From positions 16,664-80,663 of the forward strand of contig NZ_JBBELO010000030.1 of NCBI RefSeq assembly GCF_037404875.1: DNA of 64,000 nucleotides. The letters run 5' to 3'. The notes under the pieces were generated by a model. It saw only the letters and a program-made list of their open reading frames with translations, was not told the DNA's origin and made no database searches. The stretch's first letter is position 1; the number at the start of each line of letters is the position of its first letter. Origin of the DNA: Orlajensenia sp037404875. Lineage in GTDB: Bacteria; Actinomycetota; Actinomycetes; Actinomycetales; Microbacteriaceae. Made by a program: the position numbers and the translations under genes. This document shows, piece after piece, positions 41,020-49,858 of the stretch.

Positions 41020-41583
41020 TTGCCTTACACCGCAGACAAGCCCTACGAGAATCCCTCGAGCGAGGAACTTCGCGCCCGCATCCCCGGATGGGGCGTGGAT
41101 GCCGATCCCAGGGACCGGCCCGCGGTTCCCCGCGAGAAGCACCTGCCCACCGGCGCCCACTGGGACTTTCCCGATCGGCAGCCTGAGACGTTCCTCCGGG
41201 AGCGTTCGATCGAGCACGCCATGCTGACTCCCGTGTTCGGCACGGCGCAGCCGTTGCACGGGCTCTCGGGAGCGATACGGCGCTTTGCCTACGACCGGTT
41301 CAGCGAGGGCCGAGCCGCGCATTGGCTTCTGCTGCTCGCCGGGGACCGCGTCGATGCCGGCGCCAGCCATCTGCGCAGCCTGCTCAGCACACGGCCCGAC
41401 AACCCGATCACCGAGACCGGAGTGCTCGGCGAGTTCAGGCATCACCCGATCACATCCCGGTTCGGGCAGCGGCGCACCGATACGAAGCACGTCTGGCTCG
41501 ACCCGCTCATCGTCGCGGGGCCGTGGCTGCTGGCCGCGGCACTCGGCGTCGTCGCCGTCAGGTCGGCGACGAAGAAGCGCTGA
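41020..41583 (+). CDS. Hypothetical protein with C-terminal membrane helix, ADH partner
   Basis: 187 residues from a TTG with AAGGAG nine nt upstream. Polar, Pro/Arg-rich, with HWDFPDRQPETFLRERSIEHAML and a C-terminal hydrophobic segment (DPLIVAGPWLLAAALGVVAVRSA) then a basic end, suggesting a tail anchor. No family recognised. It probably forms an operon with the alcohol dehydrogenase and could tether it to the membrane; that is inference. Confidence 0.65.
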   Translation: MPYTADKPYENPSSEELRARIPGWGVDADPRDRPAVPREKHLPTGAHWDFPDRQPETFLRERSIEHAMLTPVFGTAQPLHGLSGAIRRFAYDRFSEGRAAHWLLLLAGDRVDAGASHLRSLLSTRPDNPITETGVLGEFRHHPITSRFGQRRTDTKHVWLDPLIVAGPWLLAAALGVVAVRSATKKR

Positions 41584-42400
41584 GTTCGGGTCGGCGGATG
41601 CGCGCGCGGTCCAGGCTCACGTACACCGCCAGGTAGATGAGCAGGGATGCCGCGATCCCGATCACGAACAGCCAGGCGGCCGGGCGCGACCAGATGAAGT
41701 CGCGGCTGAAGATCAGGATGGCCAGTGCCATGAAGCCGAGGCTGATCAACTGCGCCTGGAAGACCCAGCGGAAGGCGCTCCAGCGGGGTTCGGCGAGCAT
41801 CCAGAGGTTGACCATGCCAGGAAGGGTCACCACGGCGCCGACCACCCTGGCGGTGAGTGGCGTCAGGGGCCACGCCCAGACGTCGATCAGGATGCCCGGC
41901 GCGATGAAGAGGGTCAGGCCGGTGATGAGCGACCCCGCTCCGATGAGCGCCAGCACGATCCTGAGGGGAACCGGGATGGCGGTGTCGCGTTCATCGAAGC
42001 GGCCGTCGTCCTCGCGCCAGTTGAGGATGAGCACGAGCAGTGCGAGCACCGGGGTGGTGAGGTACAGCGTCACCCAGGTGATGAACGAGATGTGGCCGAA
42101 GTGAAAGCGGTCCCAGTGCAGGAAGGTGGCGATGCCGAGCAACGTGGCGAAGACGAAGACGGCGGGGAAGCCGTGCTTCACACGGTGCCAGCGTCGCTGT
42201 ACGACCACCTGCAGGAAGAACCAGATGCCGCCCAGGTAGGCGCACGCGAGCAGCATCGCCGTGAACGGTGGCGCGATCGTCCACGCGAACAGCTGGTCCG
42301 TCGAACCCGGCAGCACGTAGAGAAGGAACGACGCCGCGACCAGGAACGGGATGACGATGACGGCGACGGCTCTCGTATAGGTGAGGATGCGATCGCTCAT
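41558..42400 (-). CDS. Polytopic membrane protein coupled to the STAND NTPase
   Basis: 280 residues with about eight membrane helices, short loops and a basic C-terminus. No transporter motif recognised. The ATG overlaps the stop of the upstream NTPase gene (ATGA, 42397-42400), and its 3' end overlaps the convergent 41020 gene by 26 bp. Translational coupling suggests that it works with the NTPase, for example as its sensor or effector in the membrane. Confidence 0.75.
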   Translation of the reverse strand: MSDRILTYTRAVAVIVIPFLVAASFLLYVLPGSTDQLFAWTIAPPFTAMLLACAYLGGIWFFLQVVVQRRWHRVKHGFPAVFVFATLLGIATFLHWDRFHFGHISFITWVTLYLTTPVLALLVLILNWREDDGRFDERDTAIPVPLRIVLALIGAGSLITGLTLFIAPGILIDVWAWPLTPLTARVVGAVVTLPGMVNLWMLAEPRWSAFRWVFQAQLISLGFMALAILIFSRDFIWSRPAAWLFVIGIAASLLIYLAVYVSLDRARIRRPELSASSSPT

Positions 42401-44967
42401 GCGGCCCCCTCCAGTGCGTAGGCGACGGCGTCGCCCACCGTGAGTCCGCGGCCCAGCTGACGATCCGCCTCGAAGGCCTCGGCCGCAGGCGAGGCCTGGA
42501 TCTGCGCCACCGCCGGCTGATGGAACGAGAATGACGGCGCGTTGTAGAGCCCTTTGCGCTCCCGCACGATCTCCGAGGCACCGAGCAACCGGCCGGCGCG
42601 TTGCACATCGCCTCCGGCCGCGGCCACGGCGGTGAGCCCCTCGAGCCCGTAGGCGACGCCCTCGTCGTGGCCCATCCGGGCCGACAGTGAGAGGCTGCGG
42701 TCGAAGCACTCCCGGGCCGTGGCGATGTTGCCCAGGAGCACCTCCGCCCAGCCCCGGTGGTGCAGGGCGATGGTCTGTCCGAGCGCGTCGTTCTGCGCGG
42801 TGGCGAGCGCGAGCGACTCATCGAACCTGTTGAGCGCCATGCTGACCCTCTGCTGGAGCAGTGCGACCCTGCCGAGCGACACCAGCGCCAGAGCCTCGCC
42901 CCAGCGGTCCTTCGCCTCCCGGAACAGCCGCAGGCTGGTCTCGAGGGCGTCATCCGCCCCCTCGGCGTCCGGTTGCCGTGCGGTGAGCAGGGCGAGCGCC
43001 AGCGAGACGAGCGCGAGCGCCTCACCCGGCTTGTCGTCGACGGCGTGGAAGAGCTCGGCGCTCTCGCGGAGACCGGGGACGAGCCACTCGTCGGGGTCCT
43101 GCCAGAAGGCGATGGCGCGCGAGAAGTACAGGGCGATCGCCCGGGCGTGATCGCTCAGGGCGGCGCCGGTATCGAGCACCTCCTGCATCCAACCGCGCAC
43201 CTCGCCGAGCTGGCCGCCCACCCACCAGAACACGTAGAGCGCCCAGGCCAGACGGGCGACCTCCTCCCAGCGTTCCGTCTCGATGAAGTAGCGGATGGCC
43301 GCGCGCAGGTTGTCGCGATCCTCGCTCAGGCGTGCGACCCACTCGTTCTGCGTCGCTCCCTCGAGTTCGAACTCGGCGGCGTCGGCGAGGCCCAGGAAGA
43401 ACTCCGCGTGCCGGGCCCGCACCTGCTCGAGTGTTCCCGCAGCAGCCAGCTCTTCCAGGGCGTATTCGCGCACGGTCTGCAGGATGGCGTAGGTGGCGCG
43501 CTCGCCGCGATCGCGCTGGCGCACGAGGCTGCCGTCGATGAGGGCCGCCAGCGCGTCGAGCGTCTGGTCGGGGTTCTCGGCAACCGCCTCCGCGGCATCC
43601 AGCGAGAATCCGCCGGCGAAGACTCCGAGCCGAGAGAGCAGATCCCGCTCCGCCGGTTCGAGCAGTTCGGTGCTCCACTGGATCGTCGACCGGATGGCGC
43701 GCTGGCGAGGAGGCAGGTCGCGTGCGCCTCCCACGAGCACGGGAAGGCTGCGGTCCAACCGTTCGATGAGTGCCGCCGGAGGCAGCACCCGGATGCGGGC
43801 GGCCGCAAGTTCGATCGCGAGCGGTGAACCTTCCAGCGCTGCGCAGATGCGCGCGACGTCGAGGGCGTTCTCCTCGGTGAGCTCGAAGTCGGGCTTCATG
43901 GCTCGTGCGCGCTCGACGAAGAGCGCGACGGCGGGCGACGCCGCGATTCCGGCGGCCGTGACATTGCCGCCGAGATCGGGCGCGGCCAGCGGGCCCACTT
44001 CGATGGTGCGCTCACCGGTGATGCGCAGCAGCGTTCGACTGGTCGCCAGCACGCTGGTCAGCGGAGACTCGGCGAGCAGTGACCGCACATCGGGGGCGGC
44101 CTCGACGACCTGCTCGACGTTGTCGAGCACGAGCAGCACCCGGCGATCCCGAAGCGCGGTCACGAGCTTCTCCCGCAGGGTGCCGTCGCCGGCATCACGC
44201 ACACCGAGGCTCGCCGCGATCGCCGGAATGACGAGGTTCGCATCCCGGACGGGGGAGAGGTCCACGAAGAAGACTCCGCCCGGGAACGCATCGGAAACCG
44301 CCCGGGCCACTCCGATGGCGAGGCGCGTCTTGCCGATGCCGCCCGGGCCCGTGAGCGTCAGCATCCGCGATGGCCCGGACTCCACCTGTTCGGCGATGTC
44401 GTGCACCTCCTCATCACGCCCGATGAGGCGGGTCAGGGGCGCGGGAACGCTCGGCGATCGTTCGGGGATCGGATCCGAGCTCGGGTGCCGGGCGAGATCG
44501 AAACGCTCCGCGAGCAGGGTCGCGAGGTCATTGGTGACCAGTTCGCCGAGTTCTTCCGACGTGCTGAAGTACTTGAACGACGCCCGGTCATCGGAGCGGA
44601 TGCGCGCGAGCAGCTGCACCAGCCGTTCCTCCCGGCTCTCGGTCTCCTTGATGTAGATCAGCAGCGGAATGGCCGGCACGAGCAGGTACTCGTCCTCGAG
44701 TCCGGAGACCTCCTCGCCGGGTGCCACCCAGCCGTAGCGCTCGGCGTAGATGCCCACGAAGATGTCGCTCTGTTCGAGGTAGGCACGATAGAGGTCGCGC
44801 GGCGGATGCGGGCGAGCGCCCAACTCGAACATCACGGGAGCGAGTGCCAGACGCTCGATCGCGCTGCGCACGGAGCGTCGCTCGGAGGCGAGCTCGCGCA
44901 GCGTCGAGCTGACGAAGACGCGTAAGCGCTGATCCGGCGTGCGTATGTGGCCGTAAGCCGGGTTCAT
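42397..44967 (-). CDS. DUF4062-STAND NTPase with tetratricopeptide-like C-terminus
   Basis: 856 residues. Residues 15-110 match DUF4062 (RVFVSSTLRELASERRSVRSAIERL ... DIFVGIYAERYGWV). An AAA/NB-ARC-type NTPase follows: Walker A LTGPGGIGKTRLA (205-217), Walker B RVLLVLDNVEQV, sensor SVLATSRTLL, and a winged helix around 400-480. The C-terminal 350 residues are helical repeats (ALALVSLGRVALLQQ; AIALHHRGWAEVLLGN). The layout is that of signal-transducing STAND proteins, related to COG3903-type ATPases, but it lacks a LuxR DNA-binding domain. Role unknown; regulation or defence are both possible. Confidence 0.87.
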   Translation of the reverse strand: MNPAYGHIRTPDQRLRVFVSSTLRELASERRSVRSAIERLALAPVMFELGARPHPPRDLYRAYLEQSDIFVGIYAERYGWVAPGEEVSGLEDEYLLVPAIPLLIYIKETESREERLVQLLARIRSDDRASFKYFSTSEELGELVTNDLATLLAERFDLARHPSSDPIPERSPSVPAPLTRLIGRDEEVHDIAEQVESGPSRMLTLTGPGGIGKTRLAIGVARAVSDAFPGGVFFVDLSPVRDANLVIPAIAASLGVRDAGDGTLREKLVTALRDRRVLLVLDNVEQVVEAAPDVRSLLAESPLTSVLATSRTLLRITGERTIEVGPLAAPDLGGNVTAAGIAASPAVALFVERARAMKPDFELTEENALDVARICAALEGSPLAIELAAARIRVLPPAALIERLDRSLPVLVGGARDLPPRQRAIRSTIQWSTELLEPAERDLLSRLGVFAGGFSLDAAEAVAENPDQTLDALAALIDGSLVRQRDRGERATYAILQTVREYALEELAAAGTLEQVRARHAEFFLGLADAAEFELEGATQNEWVARLSEDRDNLRAAIRYFIETERWEEVARLAWALYVFWWVGGQLGEVRGWMQEVLDTGAALSDHARAIALYFSRAIAFWQDPDEWLVPGLRESAELFHAVDDKPGEALALVSLALALLTARQPDAEGADDALETSLRLFREAKDRWGEALALVSLGRVALLQQRVSMALNRFDESLALATAQNDALGQTIALHHRGWAEVLLGNIATARECFDRSLSLSARMGHDEGVAYGLEGLTAVAAAGGDVQRAGRLLGASEIVRERKGLYNAPSFSFHQPAVAQIQASPAAEAFEADRQLGRGLTVGDAVAYALEGAA

Positions 44968-45069
44968 GAGAGAAGTCTGTTCATCTTCCGCACTCCTGTC
45001 CAGACCCGCGGGCGCCCCGGCCCTGCCCGACAGCCGCGGCGAACCTTTCCGCCGATCGGTCCCGGGGTC

Positions 45070-45075
45070 TAGGCT
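45070..45075 (+). promoter_or_regulatory. -10-like TAGGCT upstream of the flavoprotein gene
   Basis: Located 36 nt before the ATG at 45111, which also has a GAGGGGAG ribosome-binding site. Confidence 0.4.
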
Positions 45076-45110
45076 CGGCGCAGGAATGCACCTGCCGTGA
45101 GAGGGGAGCC

Positions 45111-46811
45111 ATGGTGGAGGCCCCGAAGGGCGCGGGCAAGCCGGTGATTCTGGCGGGTGTCGCCGACGCCGCCGCCAGGGATGCCGTCGGCGACACGCTG
45201 CAGCGCCGCTACGGCGCCGACTACGAGATCCTCTGCCGGCCCGACGCGGCCGGCACCGTGAACGCGCTGCGCGAGATCGCGAGCGAGGGCCGCCATGTCG
45301 CGCTCATCCTCTCGGATGAGAACGCCACCGTCGACGACGAGTCCGTCTTCGCGCATGCCCGCCGGCTCTTTCCCGAGGTACGGCGGGCGCTCCTCATCGG
45401 CTGGGGAGCCTGGGCCGATCGGGAGACGGCCGACGCGGTGTTCGAGCTGATGTCGCAGGCCCAGATCGACTACTACGTCGTACGCCCGCGGCAATCGCCG
45501 GATGAGGCCTTCCACCGGGCCGTCACCGAGTTCCTGCACGAGTGGGAGAACGCGGTCGGCGCCCGCCACAGCGGCTTCACGATCATCGGCGACGACGAGT
45601 CCGCGCGCACCCACGTCATCCGTGCGCGATTGAACCGCGGCGGTGTGGCCGCCGAGACCATCGACCCGGGCTCTGCAGAAGGCGTTGCCCTGTTGGCGGC
45701 ATCCGGTTCGACCTACGCCGGCGTTCCCCTCGTACGGCTCTCCGACGGGCGGATGCTGTCCGACCCCGGCGACGCGGAACTCGCGCGCGCGTACGGGCTG
45801 ACGACCGCCCTGCCGGAGGAGCCGGTGGATCTGACGATCGTCGGCGCGGGTCCCGGCGGTCTCGCAGCGGCCGTCTACGCGGCGTCGGAGGGACTTCGGA
45901 CCCTCGTCGTGGAGGCGGAGTCCATCGGCGGCCAGGCCGGCTCGAGCTCGCTCATCCGCAATTACCTCGGCTTCTCGCACGGCATCTCGGGGGCGGAACT
46001 GGCGCAGCGCGCCTACCAGCAGGCGTGGGTCTTCGGCGCGCAGTTCGCCCATGCCCGAAGGGTGAGCGGAATGAGCGTGGAGCCGAACGGCTTCGCCCTG
46101 CACATCGACCCCGATGAGGTCGTCCGCACCCGCGCGGTCGTGCTCGCGACCGGCGTCTCCTACCGGCGGCTCTCGGTGCCGGGTCTTCGTCCCTTCGTCG
46201 GCGCGACGGTGTTCTACGGGGTCTCCTCGGTCGAGGCCCGCGGCCAGGCGGGCAAGGCCGTGCACGTGGTCGGTGGCGGCAACTCGGCCGGCCAGGCCGC
46301 CCTGCACCTCTCGCGGTATGCGGACTCGGTCACCCTCGTCGTGCGCGGCCCTTCGCTCGCCGAGAGCATGTCGCAGTACCTCATCGACGAACTCGCGGCG
46401 ATGGGTGTGCGCATCCGTGCACACTCCCGGGTCGTCGACGCCCGGGGCGCCGGGGCACGGCTCGGCGCCATCCTGCTCGAGAACCCTGAGACCGGTGAGG
46501 CCGACTGGGTGCCCAGCGACGCGCTCTTCATCACCATCGGCGCCCGTCCGCACACGGATTGGCTGGCGCCGCAGGTCTTGCGCGATCAGTGGGGCTTCGT
46601 GATCACCGGCGGCGAGGTCATCAGCGAAGGTGGACGCCGGGCGTGGCCGCACGAGGCGCCGCCGACGCCGCTCGAAGCATCCGTTCCCGGGTTCTTCGCC
46701 GTCGGCGATGTGCGCCGGGGATCGGTCAAGCGTGTCGCCTCCGCCGTCGGCGAGGGGTCGGTGGTCATCTCGGCGGTGCACGCCCACCTCGGCGCAACGG
46801 CGGGAGGCTGA
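45111..46811 (+). CDS. Receiver/thioredoxin-like/thioredoxin-reductase-like fusion flavoprotein
   Basis: 566 residues. Residues 1-140 resemble a receiver domain (VALILSDENATVDD at the phospho-acceptor strand). About 155-235 resemble a thioredoxin/glutaredoxin fold (IIGDDESARTHVIRARLNRGGVAAETID ... VPLVRLSDGRMLSDP). From 243 a pyridine-nucleotide oxidoreductase follows: FAD motif TIVGAGPGGLAAAVYAA and NADPH motif VHVVGGGNSAGQAALHLS. Where thioredoxin reductases carry CxxC the sequence reads YGVSSVEARGQAGK, with no Cys. It probably uses FAD for another oxidation or as a sensor. It is divergent from the STAND gene. Confidence 0.88.
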   Translation: MVEAPKGAGKPVILAGVADAAARDAVGDTLQRRYGADYEILCRPDAAGTVNALREIASEGRHVALILSDENATVDDESVFAHARRLFPEVRRALLIGWGAWADRETADAVFELMSQAQIDYYVVRPRQSPDEAFHRAVTEFLHEWENAVGARHSGFTIIGDDESARTHVIRARLNRGGVAAETIDPGSAEGVALLAASGSTYAGVPLVRLSDGRMLSDPGDAELARAYGLTTALPEEPVDLTIVGAGPGGLAAAVYAASEGLRTLVVEAESIGGQAGSSSLIRNYLGFSHGISGAELAQRAYQQAWVFGAQFAHARRVSGMSVEPNGFALHIDPDEVVRTRAVVLATGVSYRRLSVPGLRPFVGATVFYGVSSVEARGQAGKAVHVVGGGNSAGQAALHLSRYADSVTLVVRGPSLAESMSQYLIDELAAMGVRIRAHSRVVDARGAGARLGAILLENPETGEADWVPSDALFITIGARPHTDWLAPQVLRDQWGFVITGGEVISEGGRRAWPHEAPPTPLEASVPGFFAVGDVRRGSVKRVASAVGEGSVVISAVHAHLGATAGG

Positions 46812-46818
46812 GCCGGTC

Positions 46819-47721
46819 TCACCCGATGCGCGTCAGGGCGACATAGGGCATCCGGGTCGAGTCCCCGCTGACGCAGGTCTGGTAGACGAGGTCGAAACCG
46901 CGCGGGATCATCGCCGGACTATCGGTGTGCTGGTTGAGGTAGGCCACGACGCCCTCGACGAGGTAGATGCCGTCGAGCCCGTTTCCCGTGATGTGCACCC
47001 GCGCACCGGCCCATCGGGGAAAGTCGCGGCCGCCGGTGCTCCAGTGCTCGGCGAGGGAGGGCAGGCCGTAGCCCGCGGTCATGTCGACCGACCCGTGGCG
47101 GGCGTCGAGCTCGGCTTGGCCGCCGGAGGTCCACACGTACTCCTCGTGGTCGATGCCGCCCGCACTGGCAGAGGCGGGCGCACCGTTGCCGATGCCGGCG
47201 TCGGCCTGCACCCGCGCGAGAAGGTCGGGCGTGCTGAGTGCATTCACGAGTGCCCGGATGCGCTGCCGCTTCGCGATGTCGTCGCGCAAGGCCGACACGG
47301 CGACGCCCAGTTGCCGTTGTGATGCACCGAGCGCTTCGAGGGAGGGCAGCCCGAGGCGCGTGTCAGCGAGTGCCCGCCGGGCATCGCCGATGCGCGCGTC
47401 GACGTCGAGGATGGCCAGCTCGAGCGAGTCGCGCACGTCTTGCCGGTAGCCCTGACCGGCCGACGCGGTGAGCGAGCGCTCGGCCGCGGCCGACTCCTTG
47501 GATGCGGAGGCCAGCAGCCAGCCCACACGCACCGCCGCCGCCTTCGCGGCTCGCGTCGACCGTGCGGTCTCCTCGGAATGCGAGCTGGCGATCGAGGATG
47601 GCGCCGCGAGGGAGGCCGCGGGCAGAACGCCGGCGAGAACCGCGAGCATGATGGCTGCGAGCATCGCCACGATCACCCAGCGTGAGGATCGCGGACGGGA
47701 GGAAGGCGGGGATGCTGTCAT
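46819..47721 (-). CDS. Secreted protein with sortase-like C-terminal domain
   Basis: 300 residues. N-terminal signal/anchor WVIVAMLAAIMLAVLAGVLPAASLAA, a coiled-coil-prone region (about 50-170), and a C-terminal domain with the ordered pattern EHWSTGGRDF (His226), about 57 residues, LVYQTCVSGDSTRM (Cys283, Arg290). Sortases share His, TLxTC and a downstream Arg with similar spacing, so a sortase-like transpeptidase fold is proposed; it is not an obvious member of a named class. Alternative: unrelated secreted protein with chance resemblance. Confidence 0.55.
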   Translation of the reverse strand: MTASPPSSRPRSSRWVIVAMLAAIMLAVLAGVLPAASLAAPSSIASSHSEETARSTRAAKAAAVRVGWLLASASKESAAAERSLTASAGQGYRQDVRDSLELAILDVDARIGDARRALADTRLGLPSLEALGASQRQLGVAVSALRDDIAKRQRIRALVNALSTPDLLARVQADAGIGNGAPASASAGGIDHEEYVWTSGGQAELDARHGSVDMTAGYGLPSLAEHWSTGGRDFPRWAGARVHITGNGLDGIYLVEGVVAYLNQHTDSPAMIPRGFDLVYQTCVSGDSTRMPYVALTRIG

Positions 47722-47781
47722 GGTCTGCTCGAGGGTTGCGGATTTCGAGGCTAACCGCCTCCGTCGCGACCCGCCAGAGTG

Positions 47782-48375
47782 TCAGTCGTCGGCGCCCCGG
47801 GCGATCAGGGCATCGCCCAGTTCGTCGGCGGTGCGCAGCGTCCGCACGACGACCGGCACGGCGAGGGCGCGCAGCGAACGCTCCACTCCGCGTGCGCGCC
47901 TGGCTTCGAGCGCCGCCCCGATGATCTCGGTCAGCAACGGCAGTGACCGGATCGTGAGGGCGACGAGCAGTCCGACGCGATCCGCATTCACCCGCGGGAA
48001 CGGGCGCAGCACAGCCCCGATCGTGCCGAGGACAGCGGTCACGCTCGTCGTGAGCGAGAACACGGTCGCCAGGGCGACGATGCTGATCACCCGCAGTCCC
48101 ATCAGGGCCGCCGACTCCCATCCGGAGAACAGGGCGTTGAGGGGTATGGCGATCGCGAGCAACCACAGTGCCGGGCCGATGCCGCCGAGCAGCACCCGCG
48201 GCCGGATGTGCGCGAGCATCACGAGGGCGAGCACGAGCACGAGTGCGACCCCGAGCATCCACGGCTGCCGCACCACGGCGATCACCGTTGCGGACACGGC
48301 GAGCGCGGCGAGCTTGGCGCCCGCCGGCGCGCGATGGATCACCGAATCGCCGCCGCCGCCGGCGCCGGCGATCAT
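47782..48375 (-). CDS. bioN: ECF transporter transmembrane subunit (BioN/CbiQ family)
   Basis: 197 residues, about five helices. The EcfT coupling motifs appear as ARRARGVERSL near the C-terminus. Its ATG overlaps the ATPase stop. With the ATPase and BioY it forms the complete BioYMN biotin importer. Short for EcfT, as is usual for BioN. Confidence 0.9.
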   Translation of the reverse strand: MIAGAGGGGDSVIHRAPAGAKLAALAVSATVIAVVRQPWMLGVALVLVLALVMLAHIRPRVLLGGIGPALWLLAIAIPLNALFSGWESAALMGLRVISIVALATVFSLTTSVTAVLGTIGAVLRPFPRVNADRVGLLVALTIRSLPLLTEIIGAALEARRARGVERSLRALAVPVVVRTLRTADELGDALIARGADD

Positions 48376-49052
48376 CGCACGACGTCCCGGTAGAACGCGA
48401 GCGCGCGGGCCGGGGCGTCGTCGGCGACGACACGTCCACCGTCGATGACGATCACCCGATCGGCGTCCTCCACGAGCTCGAGTTGGTGGGTCACGACGAT
48501 CACCTGCTGTTCGAGCGCCGCCAGGTGTTCTCCCACCACCCGCGTATTGCGCGCGTCGAGCAACGTCGTCGGCTCGTCGGCGACCACGATCGCCGGTTCG
48601 GCCACGAGCACCGATGCCAGCGCCAGCAGCTGCTTCTGGCCGCCCGAGAGTGTATGAGCAGCCCGGTCCGCGAGGGCGGAGAGTCCGAAGCGGGACAGGA
48701 CGGCATCTGTGCGTGCCGCGCTCTCGGCCGGTGGGAGGCGGCGCCGGCGCAGTGAGAACGACACGTCTTCGCGAACGGTCGGCATGACGATCTGGGTGTC
48801 GGGATTGGTGAAGACGAAACCGACCTGACGCCGCACGGCGCGCGCATCGCGGGCGACGTCGATGCCGTCGACGAGAACGCGGCCGGAACTCGGCAGCACG
48901 AGGCCGTTGATCATGCGTGCGAGCGTGGACTTCCCGGAGCCGTTCGCACCCACGATGCCGATGCGGTGCTCGGTGAGGACGAGGTCGACGTCGCGCAGCA
49001 CGACCTCATCGCCGAAGCGGTGGCCGACGCCCTCGAAGCGGATCTGCGGCAC
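48372..49052 (-). CDS. bioM: ECF transporter ATPase (BioM)
   Basis: 226 residues. Walker A IVGANGSGKSTLARM, ECF-type Q-helix VGFVFTNPDTQIVMPTV, signature TLSGGQKQLLALASVL, Walker B IVVADEPTTLLD and switch VVTHQLELV. Only one ATPase gene is present, so the transporter would use a homodimer, as in BioMNY. Confidence 0.94.
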   Translation of the reverse strand: MPQIRFEGVGHRFGDEVVLRDVDLVLTEHRIGIVGANGSGKSTLARMINGLVLPSSGRVLVDGIDVARDARAVRRQVGFVFTNPDTQIVMPTVREDVSFSLRRRRLPPAESAARTDAVLSRFGLSALADRAAHTLSGGQKQLLALASVLVAEPAIVVADEPTTLLDARNTRVVGEHLAALEQQVIVVTHQLELVEDADRVIVIDGGRVVADDAPARALAFYRDVVR

Positions 49053-49055
49053 GTG

Positions 49056-49706
49056 TCAGCGAGGGTCCGACGCGGAGGCGGACGCGGTCTCGGCCGCCGG
49101 CGTGGGCTCGGCGGCGGGGGTCGCGCGGCGTGAGGATGCGCGGTCGGGCCCCGCCAGCCGGGGCAGGGCGCGGTGCACCGCCTTCGCGACGAGCGCGGTC
49201 ACGATGACCTTCACGAGATCGCCCGGCAGGAAGGGCAGCATGCCGAGCAGCGCTGGGAACAGCGGAATGCCGAGCACGATCGCCATCCAGGGAACGCCGA
49301 TCGCGTAGTCCACGACGATGCCGCCGAGGGCGGTCACGAGCAGGCCGGCCCAGAGCGGGTAGCGGGGGAGGATGCGTTCGGTCAGCCAGCCGATGACGAA
49401 GGCCGCGGGAATGAAGCCGACGAGGAAGCCCCCTGTCGGCCCGACGAGTACGCCGAGGCCGGCCGTCCCCCCGGCGAAGACGGGCAAGCCGGCCAGGCCC
49501 AGGGCGACGTAGAGCGTCACGGCGAGCGTGCCGTTGCGCGCACCGAGGATGGCGCCGGCGAGCATGACGCCCAGCGTCTGGAGCGTGATCGGTACGCCGA
49601 AGGCACCCACGGGGATCGCGCCCGGCAGTGTCAGCGCGGCGATGAGGGCGGCGAAGACGGCGATCTGGGCGAGATCGCGGGCGCCGAAACGGGAGGTGGT
49701 TGGCAT
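49056..49706 (-). CDS. bioY: Biotin transporter S component BioY
   Basis: 216 residues, six helices. Family motifs are IPVGAFGVPITLQTLGVMLAGAILGARNG, GLGVLVGPTGGFLVGF and FLPGDLVKVIVTALVA. It captures biotin for the BioMN module encoded immediately downstream (3-bp gap). The C-terminal 30 residues are Ala/Ser-rich. A GGAG ribosome-binding site precedes the ATG. Confidence 0.95.
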   Translation of the reverse strand: MPTTSRFGARDLAQIAVFAALIAALTLPGAIPVGAFGVPITLQTLGVMLAGAILGARNGTLAVTLYVALGLAGLPVFAGGTAGLGVLVGPTGGFLVGFIPAAFVIGWLTERILPRYPLWAGLLVTALGGIVVDYAIGVPWMAIVLGIPLFPALLGMLPFLPGDLVKVIVTALVAKAVHRALPRLAGPDRASSRRATPAAEPTPAAETASASASDPR

Positions 49707-49790
49707 GGCCGACTCCGGAGGATGGGGGCCGCCCTGTCAGCGGCCGGTGCCTCTCACCCTAGGAAAGCCGGGGGCATGCCCGCGGCGGAA

Positions 49791-49824
49791 CCGTTACAAG
49801 ATTCGCCGGTCATTTCTGTAACGG
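49791..49824. promoter_or_regulatory. Inverted repeat CCGTTACA-N18-TGTAACGG upstream of bioYMN
   Basis: Perfect 8-bp arms (49791-49798 and 49817-49824) lie 85-118 bp upstream of the bioY start and about 35 bp upstream of a TAGGGT -10-like hexamer (minus, 49755-49760). It could be a biotin-responsive operator or a terminator of the 49859 gene; there is no T-tract. Confidence 0.55.
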
Positions 49825-49858
49825 CGTCGCCGAGCGCCCCGGCGGCTGCATCGGAACG

